This document shows, piece by piece, positions 1 to 11,713 of a stretch of DNA of 64,000 bases; positions within the stretch are counted from its first letter, which is position 1; every line of letters starts with the position of its first letter. Location of the stretch: NCBI GenBank assembly GCA_028023455.1, contig JAQFVV010012497.1, positions 1,364,001-1,428,000 of the forward strand, written 5' to 3'. The notes beneath the pieces were generated by a model. The model had not been told where the DNA came from and ran no database searches. It saw only the letters and a list, made by a program, of their open reading frames with translations. The translations under genes and the position numbers were made by a program. This stretch comes from Epiperipatus broadwayi (lineage: Eukaryota > Onychophora > Udeonychophora > Euonychophora > Peripatidae).

Positions 1-959
1 ATAAATAAATGGAAATGATTTTAAAAAGAAATACATCAAATAAAAAAATTAATAAAGAATTTAGTTTGGTCAGATAGGATTCTATTTCTATAAATTAAAT
101 ACTGGGAAAGTTTATATTTTAAAGTTCTTAGTGTTTTCAAATTAATATTGTTCATTAGATTTTATAAAGTTCTTACGGTTTTAAACAGTTCATCTTTATC
201 TGTTGCTTGCCATTTGAACGTGAATTCCCACGCCGTCCTAAAAAGATTGGTATTCTGTTGGCCGTTTTATTTATTCATCCGGAGGTTTTTTACTTTAGCT
301 GGTCCTCAATGTAGTAAACGATGTTTCATCATTTTTTTTCTTTAACAACTGAAGGAATTGAAAGTGTGTCTTTCAATCCCTTCACCTCCAACTCCGCATT
401 AACACATATCTGTCCTCTCGTAATAATTCACTAATAATTTCCAAACTTTTCCTTTTATATTAATTTTAAGGATTCAATAGACATTATGTCATCAATGATG
501 ATGATCCTTCCATTGAGGTCCGATTTCCCCGATGGATTTCTTTCATTGGCCATTCTGTTCCTATTGTTTTTCCTCTCCTATCTGACCGTTGCTCGAGGGC
601 TAGTTTTCATTTAACTAGTTAAAACAATCATTTCCATTTTCTGATTAATTAATGTGTATTTTTATCTCTAAATCTTTTTGAGTTTTTGTTTTTAAAATAT
701 CTTTTTTATTTTTAATAAAGTTTTATTTTAATAATTTTTTTCATCTGTGCGATTTTATATATATATGAGTTTAGTATAGAATTTTAATTTTCAATTTTTA
801 ATTCTTAAAAAAAAAGTTTTATTTGCAAACTTTTATTTTTTTCATGTTTAATAATAAAAAACAATGTAACATACGTATGTGCCCGTTACACTATATATGT
901 CTCTAAACATTGTTACTTATATAAAAGAGCTCTTAATAAACCCAATTATAATTTCATTT
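1..959. other. spacer with one strong hairpin; no gene recognised
   Basis: AT-rich spacer. Bases ~180-620 are visibly less AT-rich than their surroundings but I find no convincing reading frame on either strand. A near-perfect hairpin (14-bp arms at 351-364 and 370-383, 5-nt loop, one mismatch) lies in this richer segment. Its function is unknown. It could be the end of an unrecognised mobile element. Confidence 0.4.
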
Positions 960-965
960 TTTTAG

Positions 966-1166
966 AACACCAAAGATTCTCCAGCCATATGTTTGAATCT
1001 TCCTCTGCTTCTATCACATATATAGAAAGCCATGACATCAAACATAAAATCAAAGAAGCATGGCATATAGCTAATAATATCCACAATATAAACTGTCTGA
1101 AAGGAAACATGCGTTCCTTTCTCCAAAAAATGGATTTTCTAATCCACTATTTTGAATATATCTAAA
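966..1166 (+). pseudogene. Penelope-like element, C-terminal GIY-YIG endonuclease remnant
   Basis: The + frame starting near base 992 reads FESSSASITYIES, then DIKHKIKEAWHIANN and an INCLKG tail. This is the end of the GIY-YIG nuclease of Penelope-like retroelements: the conserved 'K-K-EA-x-I' helix with the catalytic-region Glu, followed by an 'IN' block. It aligns by eye with the fragments at 34.5 kb and 59.4 kb (SASV/SASI, IKH/KHRVKEAWHI). The nuclease N-terminus (YVGET block) and the reverse transcriptase are absent, so the copy is truncated at its 5' side, as is usual for PLE insertions. Confidence 0.7.
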
Positions 1167-1946
1167 TATTCATCACCTATATATTACATCTTTTTCAGAT
1201 GATCTTTTCTCTATGATTATGAGAAGATAAACTTTTCAAAAGCACTCAGTCCCTTAATATTACAAGTCATACCTTAGCTTCACCATAACTGTGTTCCAGT
1301 ACATTTAGACATATTTTTATAAGTTTATAAATGGTGGGATTACTATTTATGCAAATCAAAGATTATTCTGCAACAATGCTTAAAATTTAATTACTTCAGG
1401 ATAGTAAATCTGTAAGATATCTAAAGTAATTAAAAAAAATATTGAAGTAAAAAATGTACAGATGGAATTCCATTAATCCAAATACCTATTGTTCATTAAC
1501 TTTTAGTTTGTACTCATATTTTGAAACAAAAATGAAGAAAAATGAATAGCTATGATTTAATAAAACTAATTGCAATGAGATGCCTGATTTTTTTTCTACA
1601 TATGATGAGAAAGTAAAACATCTATTCTTAAAATCCAAAAAAAAATCCTCACAAACCCGAAAAAGCCCTGCAGATAGGATTTCAAATTAATGCTATTTCG
1701 TTTATTTGGGAGCACATACATGCATAAAATAAAAATTGTAGATTGAAATTAAAGCATAATATTGCTGCAAATATGCTGATTTATAACTACAGTAATAATT
1801 AACTCTTCAATATAAATATATTGAACAATAATATTAGGCATTTTTAGAAGCAAAAGTAACTAAATAATTTGTCAGAATTACTTTTTAATTAAAAGAGAGT
1901 TGTATTTAAAATCAATCAATATCACAGAGAGTTCTCATATGGTTCC
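1167..1946. other. AT-rich spacer
   Basis: No gene, RNA or recognisable mobile element seen. Confidence 0.4.
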
Positions 1947-2101
1947 AAAAGCAGTTATCTTCACTCTATTCTAGAACCACCTACTGTAAGCTTGAGTAAT
2001 CAATGAAAATAGGGATTCTATAATAGTATGCTATCTGAAATCCACTGGTTATTTAAGCTTACAAAAGATGTCTCTAGAATAGGTTGAAGGTAACTGCATT
2101 T
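1947..2101. repeat. small foldback element related to FB1
   Basis: Arms 1947-1975 and 2073-2101 are inverted repeats (aaaagcagttatcttcactc against its complement near 2085-2101), and the pairing continues inward through the taagctt blocks at 1985 and 2055. The internal 'gagtaatcaatg' is shared with FB1 arms, and the arm 'ttctagaatagg..gaag..aactgc' recurs at 13.65 kb, so this is probably an older relative of FB1 without a visible ribozyme core. Confidence 0.6.
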
Positions 2102-2220
2102 AGAATTATTAAAATTTAAATCACCCATTCAGTGCATGGATATGTCATTCAGAGCATAGGAACTATGAAATGAAATGACTTGGAAATACTGAACTTATTC
2201 TTTTCTCCCAAGGGCAGTTA

Positions 2221-3290
2221 AACAGTGATGTTCAATCTGCAAGGATACTCTTGCTCCATCCACAAGTTAGAGATTTTAAGAAAATAGGAGCAGCCGTCTT
2301 ATTTCCGAACTCAAATGTAATTATATGAGCCACATCTTAAGTGTCTAGAAGTGAGAGTGTGAATTTATAAATTATTCACTTTAAATCCATTTAAATTTAC
2401 TTTGTACCAATATTAAACAATGTTAAATTATGTAATATTTGATAAATTTACAAGCCCTGTGTTTTAGATTGTAATAAACTATAGAAAGTAATCATCTTTC
2501 CCTAACAAACATCGTTTATCAGTGGTGTTTAATCTGCAAGGATACTCTCGCTCATGGGCAAGAATTTTTTTGCAGATTGAACATCACTATTTAATGGTGC
2601 TTGACATAGCTTTTATGAAATTTATCAAATATTAAATAATTTAACATTGTTTAATATTGGCATAATGTAAATTAAAAAAATTTCAGAAGTGCTAATAAGA
2701 ATATTAAAAATAAGAAATGTATTTAAAATGAATGATTTATAAATTCACATGTTCATTTCTAGACACTTAACATTGGCTCATATAATTATATTTGAGTTTG
2801 GAAATAAGATGGCTGCTCTTATTTCCTTAAAGTCTCTATCTTGTAGCTGGGGCAAGAGAATCCTTGCATATTGAACACCACTGTTTAACTGAGGAAAGGA
2901 TGATTACCTTCTATTGTTTGTTACAATCTAAAACACAGTGCTTGTAAATTTTATCAAATATTACATAATTTAACATTGTTAATATTGGCACAAGAGTAAA
3001 TTAATTTTTTTAGAAGTGCTCATAAAAATATTAAAAATAAGAAACGGATTTAAAGTGATGGTTTATAAATTCATGTTCTCACTTCTAGATGCTTAACATT
3101 GGCTCATATAATTTCAGTTGAGTATGGAAAATAAAGATATTTCCTCTTATTTCCTTAAAGTCTCTATCTTGTGGCTGGGGTGTGAACATTCTTGCAGATT
3201 GAACACCACTGTTTAATGGCAGTTGTGAGGAAAGGATGATTACTTTCTATAGTTTGTTACAAACTAAAACACAGTGCTTATAAAATTTAA
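2221..3290. repeat. inverted + tandem array of a ~300 bp repeat
   Basis: The unit starts with a form of cagattgaacaccactgtt. It occurs in inverse orientation at ~2221-2518 and ~2518-2560, then in direct orientation at ~2571-2864, ~2865-3192 and 3193-3290 (partial). The orientation switch is near 2560. Internal landmarks recur in each unit: a hairpin ggaaataagatggctgctct...., 'tctatcttgtagctggggca', 'aacattggctcatataat' and 'aaaacacagtgcttgtaaa'. The unit edge resembles a hAT-type terminus (cagtggtgttcaa), but tandem head-to-tail joining is not hAT behaviour. No coding capacity and no hammerhead core was found in the unit. Confidence 0.75.
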
Positions 3291-4499
3291 AAAATAGAAA
3301 AAAAATTTGAAGGTGATAATAAAAAAGGAAATTGGATTAGTCATACATAAGAAGTAAAAGGGCTGTAATAGATATTTTAGATTAGAATTTGAACAATGAA
3401 AATATCATCCTTGATCTAAAAATAAAACAAAGTATAATAATAAATATGCCAGGAATCTGGTTGAAGGCTGAAAATATATTATGATTAATAAAAAAAGACA
3501 GACAATTATTAATTATTGGAAAGTACAATTCCATTATGCATAAAACTTTAATAAATTATAGATAATATTTAAATAACAGACACAATTATAAACAATAATT
3601 ATTAGAAAGTAATTTATAATTTTTAGGAAAGCATAAAGTTTGGTTAATGAAAAAATAAAATTGCTCCTTTACTTTTTATAAAAGCATCTTTGGGCTGTAT
3701 TGTGTGATCCCTCAAGTACATCACAATTTCTATTGCAGTTGAGCATAGCATTTTATTTGTTTGCATATTTAGATATAAACAGTTTAATATGGTCATGATT
3801 TAATTTATATGATATTACATTAACAGTGATTGAAGTCAATGAGTTGATTTGTTAAGAGGCTCACAATGGTCAATTGTTATTTTGTGGTTGTAGTACTCTA
3901 GTATCTAATCTGTCTTTGAATAGAGAATTTAATGCATATATAATAGAAATATGCAGTGAGATGAGAAGGAAGTAATTCAGTTATTCATTGTGAATCAAAA
4001 TATGACCCTATCCAAATGTTTTAAATGACAACATCACTACAAGATGTTTTAATAAAGTTCGAGCTTTAAACAAGTTATTTAAATCATTAAAACCAGCTGA
4101 ATTTCTTATGTTTTTTTTAAAAAATTCATTAAAAAAAAGATTAAAGCATGATTAACAAAATTAAATTATTTATTTCTCTACATCCTATTAATCAAACAAT
4201 TGTTTCATAATAGTTCGTGTTGAGATGCTGAATACAACTTATTATTTTTATATTTTAATTACTTATTATTTTCATATTTTAATTTGTCATTTCTGATTTT
4301 AGTGCTCTTGTCTTTATTATTGTTTATCAACAAAATTCCAATATCAAAATGATCTTATCAATAAAAAACCCAATTATGTAATAGTTATCAATAATTTCAA
4401 AATAACAATGATTCTAATACATATATTACATTAATATATATATACTGTATATAATAAGTATTATAACTTTATCTTTCTTATTGCATTGCCAAATCCATA
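3291..4499. other. AT-rich spacer
   Basis: No gene or recognised repeat. Confidence 0.4.
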
Positions 4500-4775
4500 T
4501 AATATTAATACCATCTATATTCTTTATTATTTTTTACAATACTTTTTTACAACCCACTATTGACAGTTCGATTGTATGTTCATATATATTTGTATTCATG
4601 TAATTTTATTGGGTTTGTTATAGTTCTGAAGAAGATTGCTGGGACATCATGTATTTGTATTGTGTTTGTTATAGATCTGAAGGAGATTGCTGGGGCAATC
4701 GAAACTGACAAAAATGGGTCGTAAAAAAGCATTGTAAAAAGTAATAAAGAATGTAGATGATATTAATATTTTATA
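4500..4775. repeat. palindromic element with a PLE-terminus-like motif
   Basis: Arms ~4500-4572 and ~4695-4775 are inverted repeats (tctatattctttattatttt on the left, its complement on the right, with acaaccca / tgggtcgt blocks). Between them are two direct ~55 bp repeats, each with 'tctgaagaagattgctggg' or a variant. The second continues into a perfect 6-bp stem gattgc-tggg-gcaatc followed by cgaaac. The order CTGAAGA / stem-loop / GAAAC resembles hammerhead-like motifs described at Penelope-like element termini, but flanking stem I pairing is weak. Confidence 0.55.
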
Positions 4776-5900
4776 TATAATAAGCAAAGAACAAATCATA
4801 ATATTATTCTTACTTCAATGATATATGAATATTATAATAAAAATATTTTGAATGCCTGAATGACTATAGAAAATTTTCCGTATTATATAATTCATAATTA
4901 TCTTATAAGTCATTATGAATATTTCTACCATTATGCTATGATTGGCATAACTTTATACTATATTACCATATGCATTTAATTTTAAAATTTGCCATCACAG
5001 ATAAAAATATCATACAACAGTGCAGTACTACCAATATCTTTGAATTTCTGTTACCATGGTGGCAAACATTGGCATAACATCTTAAATCCATATGGATTTG
5101 ATTCAAAAGTTGCTTCTGTTATTAGACCACAGTTTTTAGAAACAGCAGTTACATAATATTCATGTACCAACTAGAAATAATATATCCTTGTTTTAAATAT
5201 TTTTATGAAAACATGTTAATATATAAATGCTTGGTTTATATGTGGAATAAAAGTTAAGAAAATGTATGAAGTATAAATATGAAGATATTATATATATATA
5301 AAGATATAATTATTAAGGAAAATAATGATTTTATTATTTCCATGAACTGCACACCAGTGATATGCACTATATGGTCTTTATATTTATTGAATAACTCTTA
5401 AAGAGGAGCTATAAAACATATATCACAAACATTTTATACACTACTATTATTCAAATATTTATTATAAACAATTGTTTTAAATGCTGTTTTGTGGATAATT
5501 TAATATTTCACAAAGTTTCTGGATAAGCGCTAACAATGTCAACAAGGTATTCACTTTGCATTCCATTTTATTTATATCATGTATGAAAAGTGTCATGATA
5601 TTATTTGAGATATTTCATTTCCATAAAATACACATGAGTGACTTTTAACCTTTTTGTTTTACGCTTTTATTTATGTACAATTAATATAAAATTAGTTTTA
5701 GATATTTTTTTGCTTTGTTTCAATTTTTCATAACTTCTTGAATCCCAAAACTATTCACAGCTTGAATAATACTGTAAATAAAGTAAGCAAAGCAGAAAGT
5801 TGATAGTTATTGAGAGGTCATTGGAAATATGTAGATTCACGCTTTTCAATATACTTCCAGCATGCTGTTTGTAATTTGCAGGAAGTTGCTGAACATGTAA
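4776..5900. other. AT-rich spacer
   Basis: No gene or recognised repeat. Confidence 0.4.
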
Positions 5901-5927
5901 ACACTGTGACACTCAGGTAGACTATAT

Positions 5928-6125
5928 ATGTTAGATAGGGCATTTTCTATAAATGAGAGATTGAAAAAATTGTGTGAGAGAAATGATGTTATGTTTGTGA
6001 ATGTGTGGGATTCTTTTATTAGTAAGAGGGAGTTATTTAGTAAAGATGGAGTGCACTTAGCAAAGCAAAGAAGTGAAGTTTTAGGGAGCTTGATTTATAA
6101 AGAATATAGTTTGGAAAACTTATAA
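5928..6125 (+). pseudogene. LINE-A SGNH-hydrolase-like segment
   Basis: A 65-residue open frame ends with LFSKDGVHLAKQRSEVLG. The DGVH quartet fits block V (D-x-x-H) of SGNH/GDSL hydrolases, and the upstream VNVWDSFI is the usual strand before it. Esterase-like domains of this kind are known in the first open frame of several LINE clades. Only the C-terminal part is visible; the Ser block is missing, so it cannot be active. Confidence 0.55.
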
Positions 6126-6339
6126 AGGAGGGTGGGGTTTTAAGTTGCAGTATTATCAGAAAGAAGAAGAATGGACGGGATGTAAGAAGTAAACAAAGAG
6201 TAGCTGATTTCATTGTAAATATAGACGTGAAGAGGGAATGAATCTGTAAAATTAATGTTAAGCAAGTTATTTACAAATATAATGGAGAAGAAAGAGTCAA
6301 AAGAATTTATAAAATAGTAGTTAGAAAAGAATAAATTGT

Positions 6340-7060
6340 TAAAATTGGATATTTGAATATGCAAGGTAGTAGGAGAATAGAAAAAGGGCTGGAATTAAAC
6401 AAAGCAGGTAAAAATGAAGAGATTAACATATTAGCAGTATTAAAACACATCTAAGAGAAGAAAAATCTATACTAGAAGACTTGGTATAGCAGGATATAAA
6501 TAGAAAAGAAAAAGAAAAAAGGGATGGTGGTATAAGAATTATATCAAAAAAATATTTAAATGCTGTTAAATGTTAAGAACATTTGTTGTTTGAGATAAGG
6601 TTAGGAAGATAAGAATGGATGGTGGTTATAGTGAATATAACTACTGTAGGTATGTTGTTTGAGATAAGGTTAGGAAGATAAGAATGGATGGTAGTTATAG
6701 TGAATATAGCTACTGTAGGTAGTCAAACTATAATGGAGTGGAACAGTAGCATATATGAATGCCTAGTTAAAGATATACAGAGTTTCAAAAAAAAAAGAGG
6801 AAGAGAATAATGGTTATAGGGACTATGAATGGACATATTGAAGAAATTGATGATGTAGATAACAAGAATGGACAGCTTTTGAAGAATTTTTGTCAGAGAG
6901 TGAATTTGATCATTGGAAATTTGTCAAATATTTATGAGTGACAATACACATGGTCTAGAAATAATATGTTTCACACAATAGATTAGGGATTGAATAAAGT
7001 ATGGAAAATTAAAGTGTTTGATAATGAAGGGAGAGTATGAAATAGTGATCATATTTTTTT
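6340..7060 (+). pseudogene. LINE-A endonuclease remnant
   Basis: The start block reads IGYLNMQGSRRIEKGLELNK (Asn of EN motif I). Near the end are YTWSRNNMFHTID and, at 7041-7055, NSDHI, the conserved Ser-Asp-His end of apurinic-type LINE endonucleases. Several stops interrupt the frame. A 69-bp tandem duplication (6584-6721) lies inside the domain. Confidence 0.7.
6584..6721. repeat. 69-bp tandem duplication inside LINE-A
   Basis: Two adjacent copies beginning tgttgtttgagataaggtta, differing at two visible positions (ggtggtta/ggtagtta; atataac/atatagc). This duplication postdates loss of function. Confidence 0.9.
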
Positions 7061-7899
7061 AAATAATAGAAATAGTTAGTAATGTCCTAGGAAATAGTAA
7101 TAAAAGTAGAAAGGATAGTGAAAAATGTGGATGGAGAATGAATGATAAGAATAAGTTAGAAAAATATAAAATAAAAGTTGAAGAAACCATGGAAGAGTTG
7201 GTTGGGGATGAATATAAGGACTGGTATGGTGAAGTAGAAAAATTGGCAAATAGGGTTTTAAGTAATATTATTCAGAAGAATAAAAAAAAGAGAGTTAAGG
7301 GTAAAAGAGAGGGAAAAAGCATGAAGAGAATATAAGCATGCTATTAAGAACAAGGAAAGTGTAAAAGATGTTAATGTTAAATGGGAAAATATTTAGAAAA
7401 AAAGAAGTTGGCCAAATAGATAATTATAGAGAGAGAATGAAATTAAATAGTAAATTGTTAGAGGATATAAATAAAAGTGGAAGAGATGGGAATAAAAACT
7501 TTTGGAAATACATTAAAAGAAGGAATGTAGTGGAGAGATAAATAGTACTACTAGATGATGAGGGAATAGAAAGTAGCTCTAGAGAAGAATTAGAGCCAAT
7601 GTTAAATAAATATGTAATGTATATAGAAAAGATGTTAGATGTGAAGGACAGTGATAACAAACATAAAAGCATATAGTAATGGAAATAGTAAGTTTACAGA
7701 AAAATGAACTGAATGAAGTAGGGAAGAAATTGAAAAGTGGAAAGGCAAGAGATTTAGATGGATGGAAAGCAAAGATGGTAATGAATTTAGGACATAGGTC
7801 AATATTAAACCTATTGGCATGTTTTAATAAGATGACATAGAAGAGAAATTTTCTGGATAGTTGGAATAATATAAAAGTAAGGCTTCTATTTAAAGAAAA

Positions 7900-8500
7900 G
7901 GGTAAGATCATAGAGAGTTAAGTAATTATAGACCAATGTCAGTGTTAGATAAAGTTTTCTCATATATGGTGGCTGGAATGGTCATGAAATGGATGGAAAA
8001 AAATAACAGTAGGAGAAATGCAAGGAGGTTTTCGATTAGATGGGCATATAGGAAATAGTTTATTTGTAGTTACACAACTTATCGATATGAATAGAAATAT
8101 AGGTAGACAGTTATATATGGTTTTTATAGATATAGAGAAGGCATATGATAGAATAAATAGAAATAGATTATGGGTAAGTTTAGTTGATTTGAGAATGGAT
8201 GGAAGTTTGGTGGATCTTATTAAAATATTGTATGAAAATAATTACTGTACATATCAATTATGGAGGATAGAATCAGTAAAGTCAAAAATGGGGTGGGACT
8301 AAGGTAAGGATGCCCTATGTCATCTATTTTGTTTTTGTTGTATTTGAGAGAAATGGAGAGAGAAATAGAAAGACTAGGAAGAGGGTAGAGATGTCCCTAA
8401 TAGGTGGCAAGAGAGTATATACATTATCGGGTCTTTATAGGCCAATGATGTCTTTTTGTGCACAGAAAAAAGGAAAAATATAGAAGTTATGCCTAGGACA
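7900..8500 (+). pseudogene. LINE-A reverse transcriptase core
   Basis: Visible RT blocks: LSNYRPMSVLDKVFSYMVAG (motif 1), GGFRLDGHIGNSLFVVTQLI (motif 2), YMVFIDIEKAYDRINRNRLW (motif A, first catalytic Asp), and GCPMSSILFLLYLREME (motif B). The motif C region at 8435-8452 reads L-stop-A-N-D-V, so the YADD box is destroyed by a TAG and a D-to-N change. The open stretch 8018-8302 is the longest intact piece. Confidence 0.85.
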
Positions 8501-8556
8501 TGTGCAAAGGTGGGTAAAGAGGTGGGGTTAAATTTAGTGAAGAAAAATCAAAAGTA

Positions 8557-9480
8557 ATGATGATTAATACTGCAGAAAGAGAAGACAAAGAATTTTTATT
8601 GGCGGATATAAAGTTACGTGTGGTGAATATATATAACTATTTGAGAATCATCTTAAGTAATCAGAGAAATTGGTTGGATGAGTGGGAGAAAAAATTGATA
8701 AATGAACCAAAGAAAAGAAAGGGACTGATAAAGAAATTAACAGTCTTTTCATATAATAAATCTGATGTAGCTAGAATTGTATGGAAGGGAGTGGCAATAG
8801 CAAGGTTAGCATATGGTAATAGTGATGTATTATGTGTAAATAAAGAGGTGTTAGATTACTTAGAAAAAGTGAAAAGAGAAGTTGGAAGACATGCATTAGA
8901 TGCAGATGTGTAGACTGCAAAGGTGGCAATTCAAAAAGAAATGAGATGGCCAAGTTTTTATATGAGATGGAAAAGCAAAATAAAAATGTCCGATAGATTG
9001 CAGTTTATGGATAATAAGAGAATAGCCAAAATAATATTTAATTGGGTTATGAGTAAAAGGCAGGCAACAAGATGGGTAAGAAAGATGGTATAGTATGCAG
9101 AAGACTTGGTTAAAGAATTTATGTCAGTATACTTATACAAAAGGTGGAATGATTGTGTTAGGAGAATTGTTGAGGGTAATAGTTGCAAAGAATGGGATAC
9201 AGAATAGATGCATTAATAAAGAATAGGAGTTGGAGAGATGGAGAACTAGTATGGAGAGTAAAAAGAGTTTAAATATCTATAGAAGTAAACAGAATATTGG
9301 ATGCAAGTTAATTTATGATAATAGCAAGGAAAGTACTTTACTGTTTAAGGCTCAAACAGGATCTTTAGCAACAAGGGAATATACACATAAATGGAAAAGT
9401 GTGGGTGATTTAGTCTGTAAGTTATGTAAGTAAGGCAGAGAAAGTATTAGGCATCTACTAATTGAATGTAAATGTTTGCA
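8557..9480 (+). pseudogene. LINE-A thumb and Cys/His C-terminus
   Basis: The 118-residue frame at 8557-8913 (MMINTAEREDKEF..., ending GRHALDADV) continues the RT thumb. At 9400-9480 the pattern CKLCK-stop-GRESIRHLLIEC gives C-x2-C...H-x4-C, a zinc-knuckle-like tail seen at the C-terminus of many LINE second ORFs. A TAA falls inside the motif. Confidence 0.65.
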
Positions 9481-9993
9481 CATAGAAAGGGCACAAATAA
9501 TGACGGTGTGGGAAAATAAATTTAAACAAAGTGATTGTATAGAAGGTGGCTTCGTAGTTTTTATGCTGGGTTTGGAAACTGATAAGGGGGATTTAGATAT
9601 AAAGGCCATGGAGTTGACAAAGATTATATTGTGGAAATGGGATGCAGCAGGATAGAGAATATTGGAAAAACTTAGTGTAGGAATGGAAAGAGAAGGTAAA
9701 ACTGTTTTCTCTGGGCATGGTAGCTGAGAGATTTCTGACTCCGATAAAGGAAAAGATACAGTGCATCTCATTTCTTCATTCTATGCTAACTATGTACATG
9801 CATTATAATACATTTAAGTACCTGAATACTTTTATTAAATATTTTATTAAAATTCTCCTTTGCTGCTGTTTGTATTGTTCGTAACTTTTAATATAAATTC
9901 TTTTTTCACACAGTCTCATAGGAGAAAAGTTATATTTAAAATCTAGCAATCGAATATATATATCACTGATGGAGTGAGGGGGAATCTGTATAT

Positions 9994-10141
9994 TGACCGA
10001 ATGATATTTTTTAAAATATGATTATCTTTTTTCTTTTTTAGAAAAACAAAACAAAACAAAACTGATGACCGAATGATATTTTTTAAAATATGATTATCTT
10101 TTTTATTTTTATTTTAGAAAAACAAAACAAAACAAAACTGA
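9994..10141. repeat. 72-bp tandem duplication
   Basis: Two copies of a unit starting tgaccgaatgatatttttta and ending in aacaaaacaaaacaaaactg, with a small length difference in the tttatttt run. Confidence 0.9.
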
Positions 10142-10950
10142 ATGAGCAATTCAGTTTCATTGAAATAGTGATCCCTCCCCGTCCTTCAGCGGCTAAGTTA
10201 TTATGTAAACTAGAGAAGTAATTTGTTGCTGGCAAAGAAAAAAGCTAATTTTAAAGCATTTAAAAAAAGAATTTTTTTTTTTTTATAGCTTCGCAATAAA
10301 ACTATGAGCATTATGTTATCAACGATATCTTTCTATATTTTTTGTAAGCGTATAATTTAAATAAATACGCATTCAAAACTTTATAGGAAAGCTATATGTA
10401 GGTTATTGACTATAGCTAGCCCAATTGAGATACGTTGTTATTCATCATTTACCACTTAAACTAACATAAGTTTAACTATTTACATCCTGAAAACATTCAA
10501 AAATTATAATATAGTCCTTAAAAATTTTAAAGAGACCCATTTTTGTAAAACAAAAATATTTAGTAGTATATTTACTCTCTGAACAATTGGCTCAGTAATT
10601 TGAATAGATAGCTGGTGAGCTGACAGCTGAATCGATTGCAAAACAATAAAATAAAAAGAAAAATAAATCTGAAAATGTCTGGCCAAATTGAATTTTTTAC
10701 AGTTATATCATGTTGCTTTTCAAACATTGATAGAATCATTTGATCATGTAAGCAACTGGCCATTAAATAAAAATAGTACTGCCCAAAGCCAGCTGGAGAA
10801 TAAACAGGGTCCGGTGCAATGTTTTTATGGGGAGAGGGATATTTTACACATGATAAAAAACAAAAAGATATTTTCAAAAAATTATTAATTTATTTGCAGA
10901 TATAGAAATATTGCTTCATAATTAATATAATTCAAGTCATGAACGGTATT
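10142..10950. other. spacer, no gene recognised
   Basis: Short open frames occur on both strands at 10504-10888, but they show no domain or codon signature that I can support. Confidence 0.35.
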
Positions 10951-10954
10951 TTCG

Positions 10955-11270
10955 TTAAAGATTTTATTTATTTTGAATCAGAATTCGAAAAAAAAAAAGG
11001 TAAAGTAAAATATATATTTTTTGCATTATATATATATTTTACTCAAATATTGATTCAATAAAATCGCACAAATTGGCACTTATAATATATAAATAATTAC
11101 TTGTTTATTTACGACTTTGTGCAATTTTATTGAATCAGTATTTGGAATCAATAAAATACATAACGCAAACAATTATATTTTATTCTCTAGAATGTTTTAT
11201 TGCGAATCAATTAAAAGCATCGTCATAATTTAATTTGTTCGCGAATTCTGATTCAATAAATAAAATTGCT
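10955..11270. repeat. nested palindromic segment
   Basis: Outer arms: ttttgaatcagaattcgaaa near 10972 pairs with gcgaattctgattcaataaa near 11240. Inner arms: tattgattcaataaaatcgc near 11047 pairs with tgcaattttattgaatcagt near 11121. It is probably a foldback or MITE with decayed arms; no open frame. Confidence 0.6.
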
Positions 11271-11602
11271 AATGAAGAGAATTGTTCGTGACTTATGATG
11301 ATTTCACATTAACATGTATTTGGTGATAGTCATTCTATGGTTTACAAATTACAATGTTTTAACAAAAAAAAACAACAACATAGAGGTGATAAAATGTCAT
11401 TTTTTGATTTTAATAGAAGATGTAAGCCATGATCATGCTGGCCCGGGGCCTTATGTCATCACACTGTTCTTGGGTTGGCTCTGGAACTGCCTCAAAGAAG
11501 ACAAGGTCTCCAAATGTTAAATTTTATCTGTGTTTGGAAATCCTCCATTACCTGAATAAAATTTTAAAGTTTTACCTAGATTCAAAGTTCAGGTACCAAA
11601 CT

Positions 11603-11701
11603 TTTTTTTTCCTATGTCAAATGCGTTTGACCGGGAAGTGAACCTGGTCTAGCTGCTTGGAAGGCAGCTATGCTAACCACTAGGCCACCAATGCTTGACA
11701 A
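11603..11701 (-). mobile_element. tRNA-Gly-derived SINE (copy 1)
   Basis: On the minus strand, from 11701 down, the body is tRNA-shaped: gcattggtggcctagtggtt (A box), an anticodon-loop region ctgccttccaagcag (TCC anticodon), and B box ggttcacttcccggtc, then tttgacatagg and a poly-A. This matches tRNA-Gly(UCC) almost throughout. It is flanked by target duplications aggtaccaaact (11591-11602) and aggtaacaaact (11702-11713). The whole SINE is ~100 bp, essentially a tRNA plus a short tail. Confidence 0.88.
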
Positions 11702-11713
11702 AGGTAACAAACT

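Larger units (their letters stand above)
5900..9790 (+). mobile_element. decayed non-LTR retrotransposon (LINE-A), nearly full length
   Basis: In order on the + strand: an SGNH-hydrolase-like C-terminus (5928-6125), an apurinic-type endonuclease (6340-7060), a linker, a reverse transcriptase (7900-8500), a thumb region and a Cys/His C-terminal motif (9400-9480). Composition is distinctive: the coding strand is purine-rich (agaa/gga runs), unlike the neighbouring spacers. All domains are broken by stops and frameshifts, so the copy is dead. The layout suits CR1/Jockey-group LINEs, but I cannot fix the clade without a tree. The 3' boundary near 9790 and the 5' boundary near 5900 are approximate; I found no clear target duplication. 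Confidence 0.85.

Noticed and set aside
2221-3290. Simple hAT MITE call from the cagtggtgttcaa ends
   Set aside because: Units are joined head-to-tail and inverted without 8-bp target duplications between them, so the call is left open.
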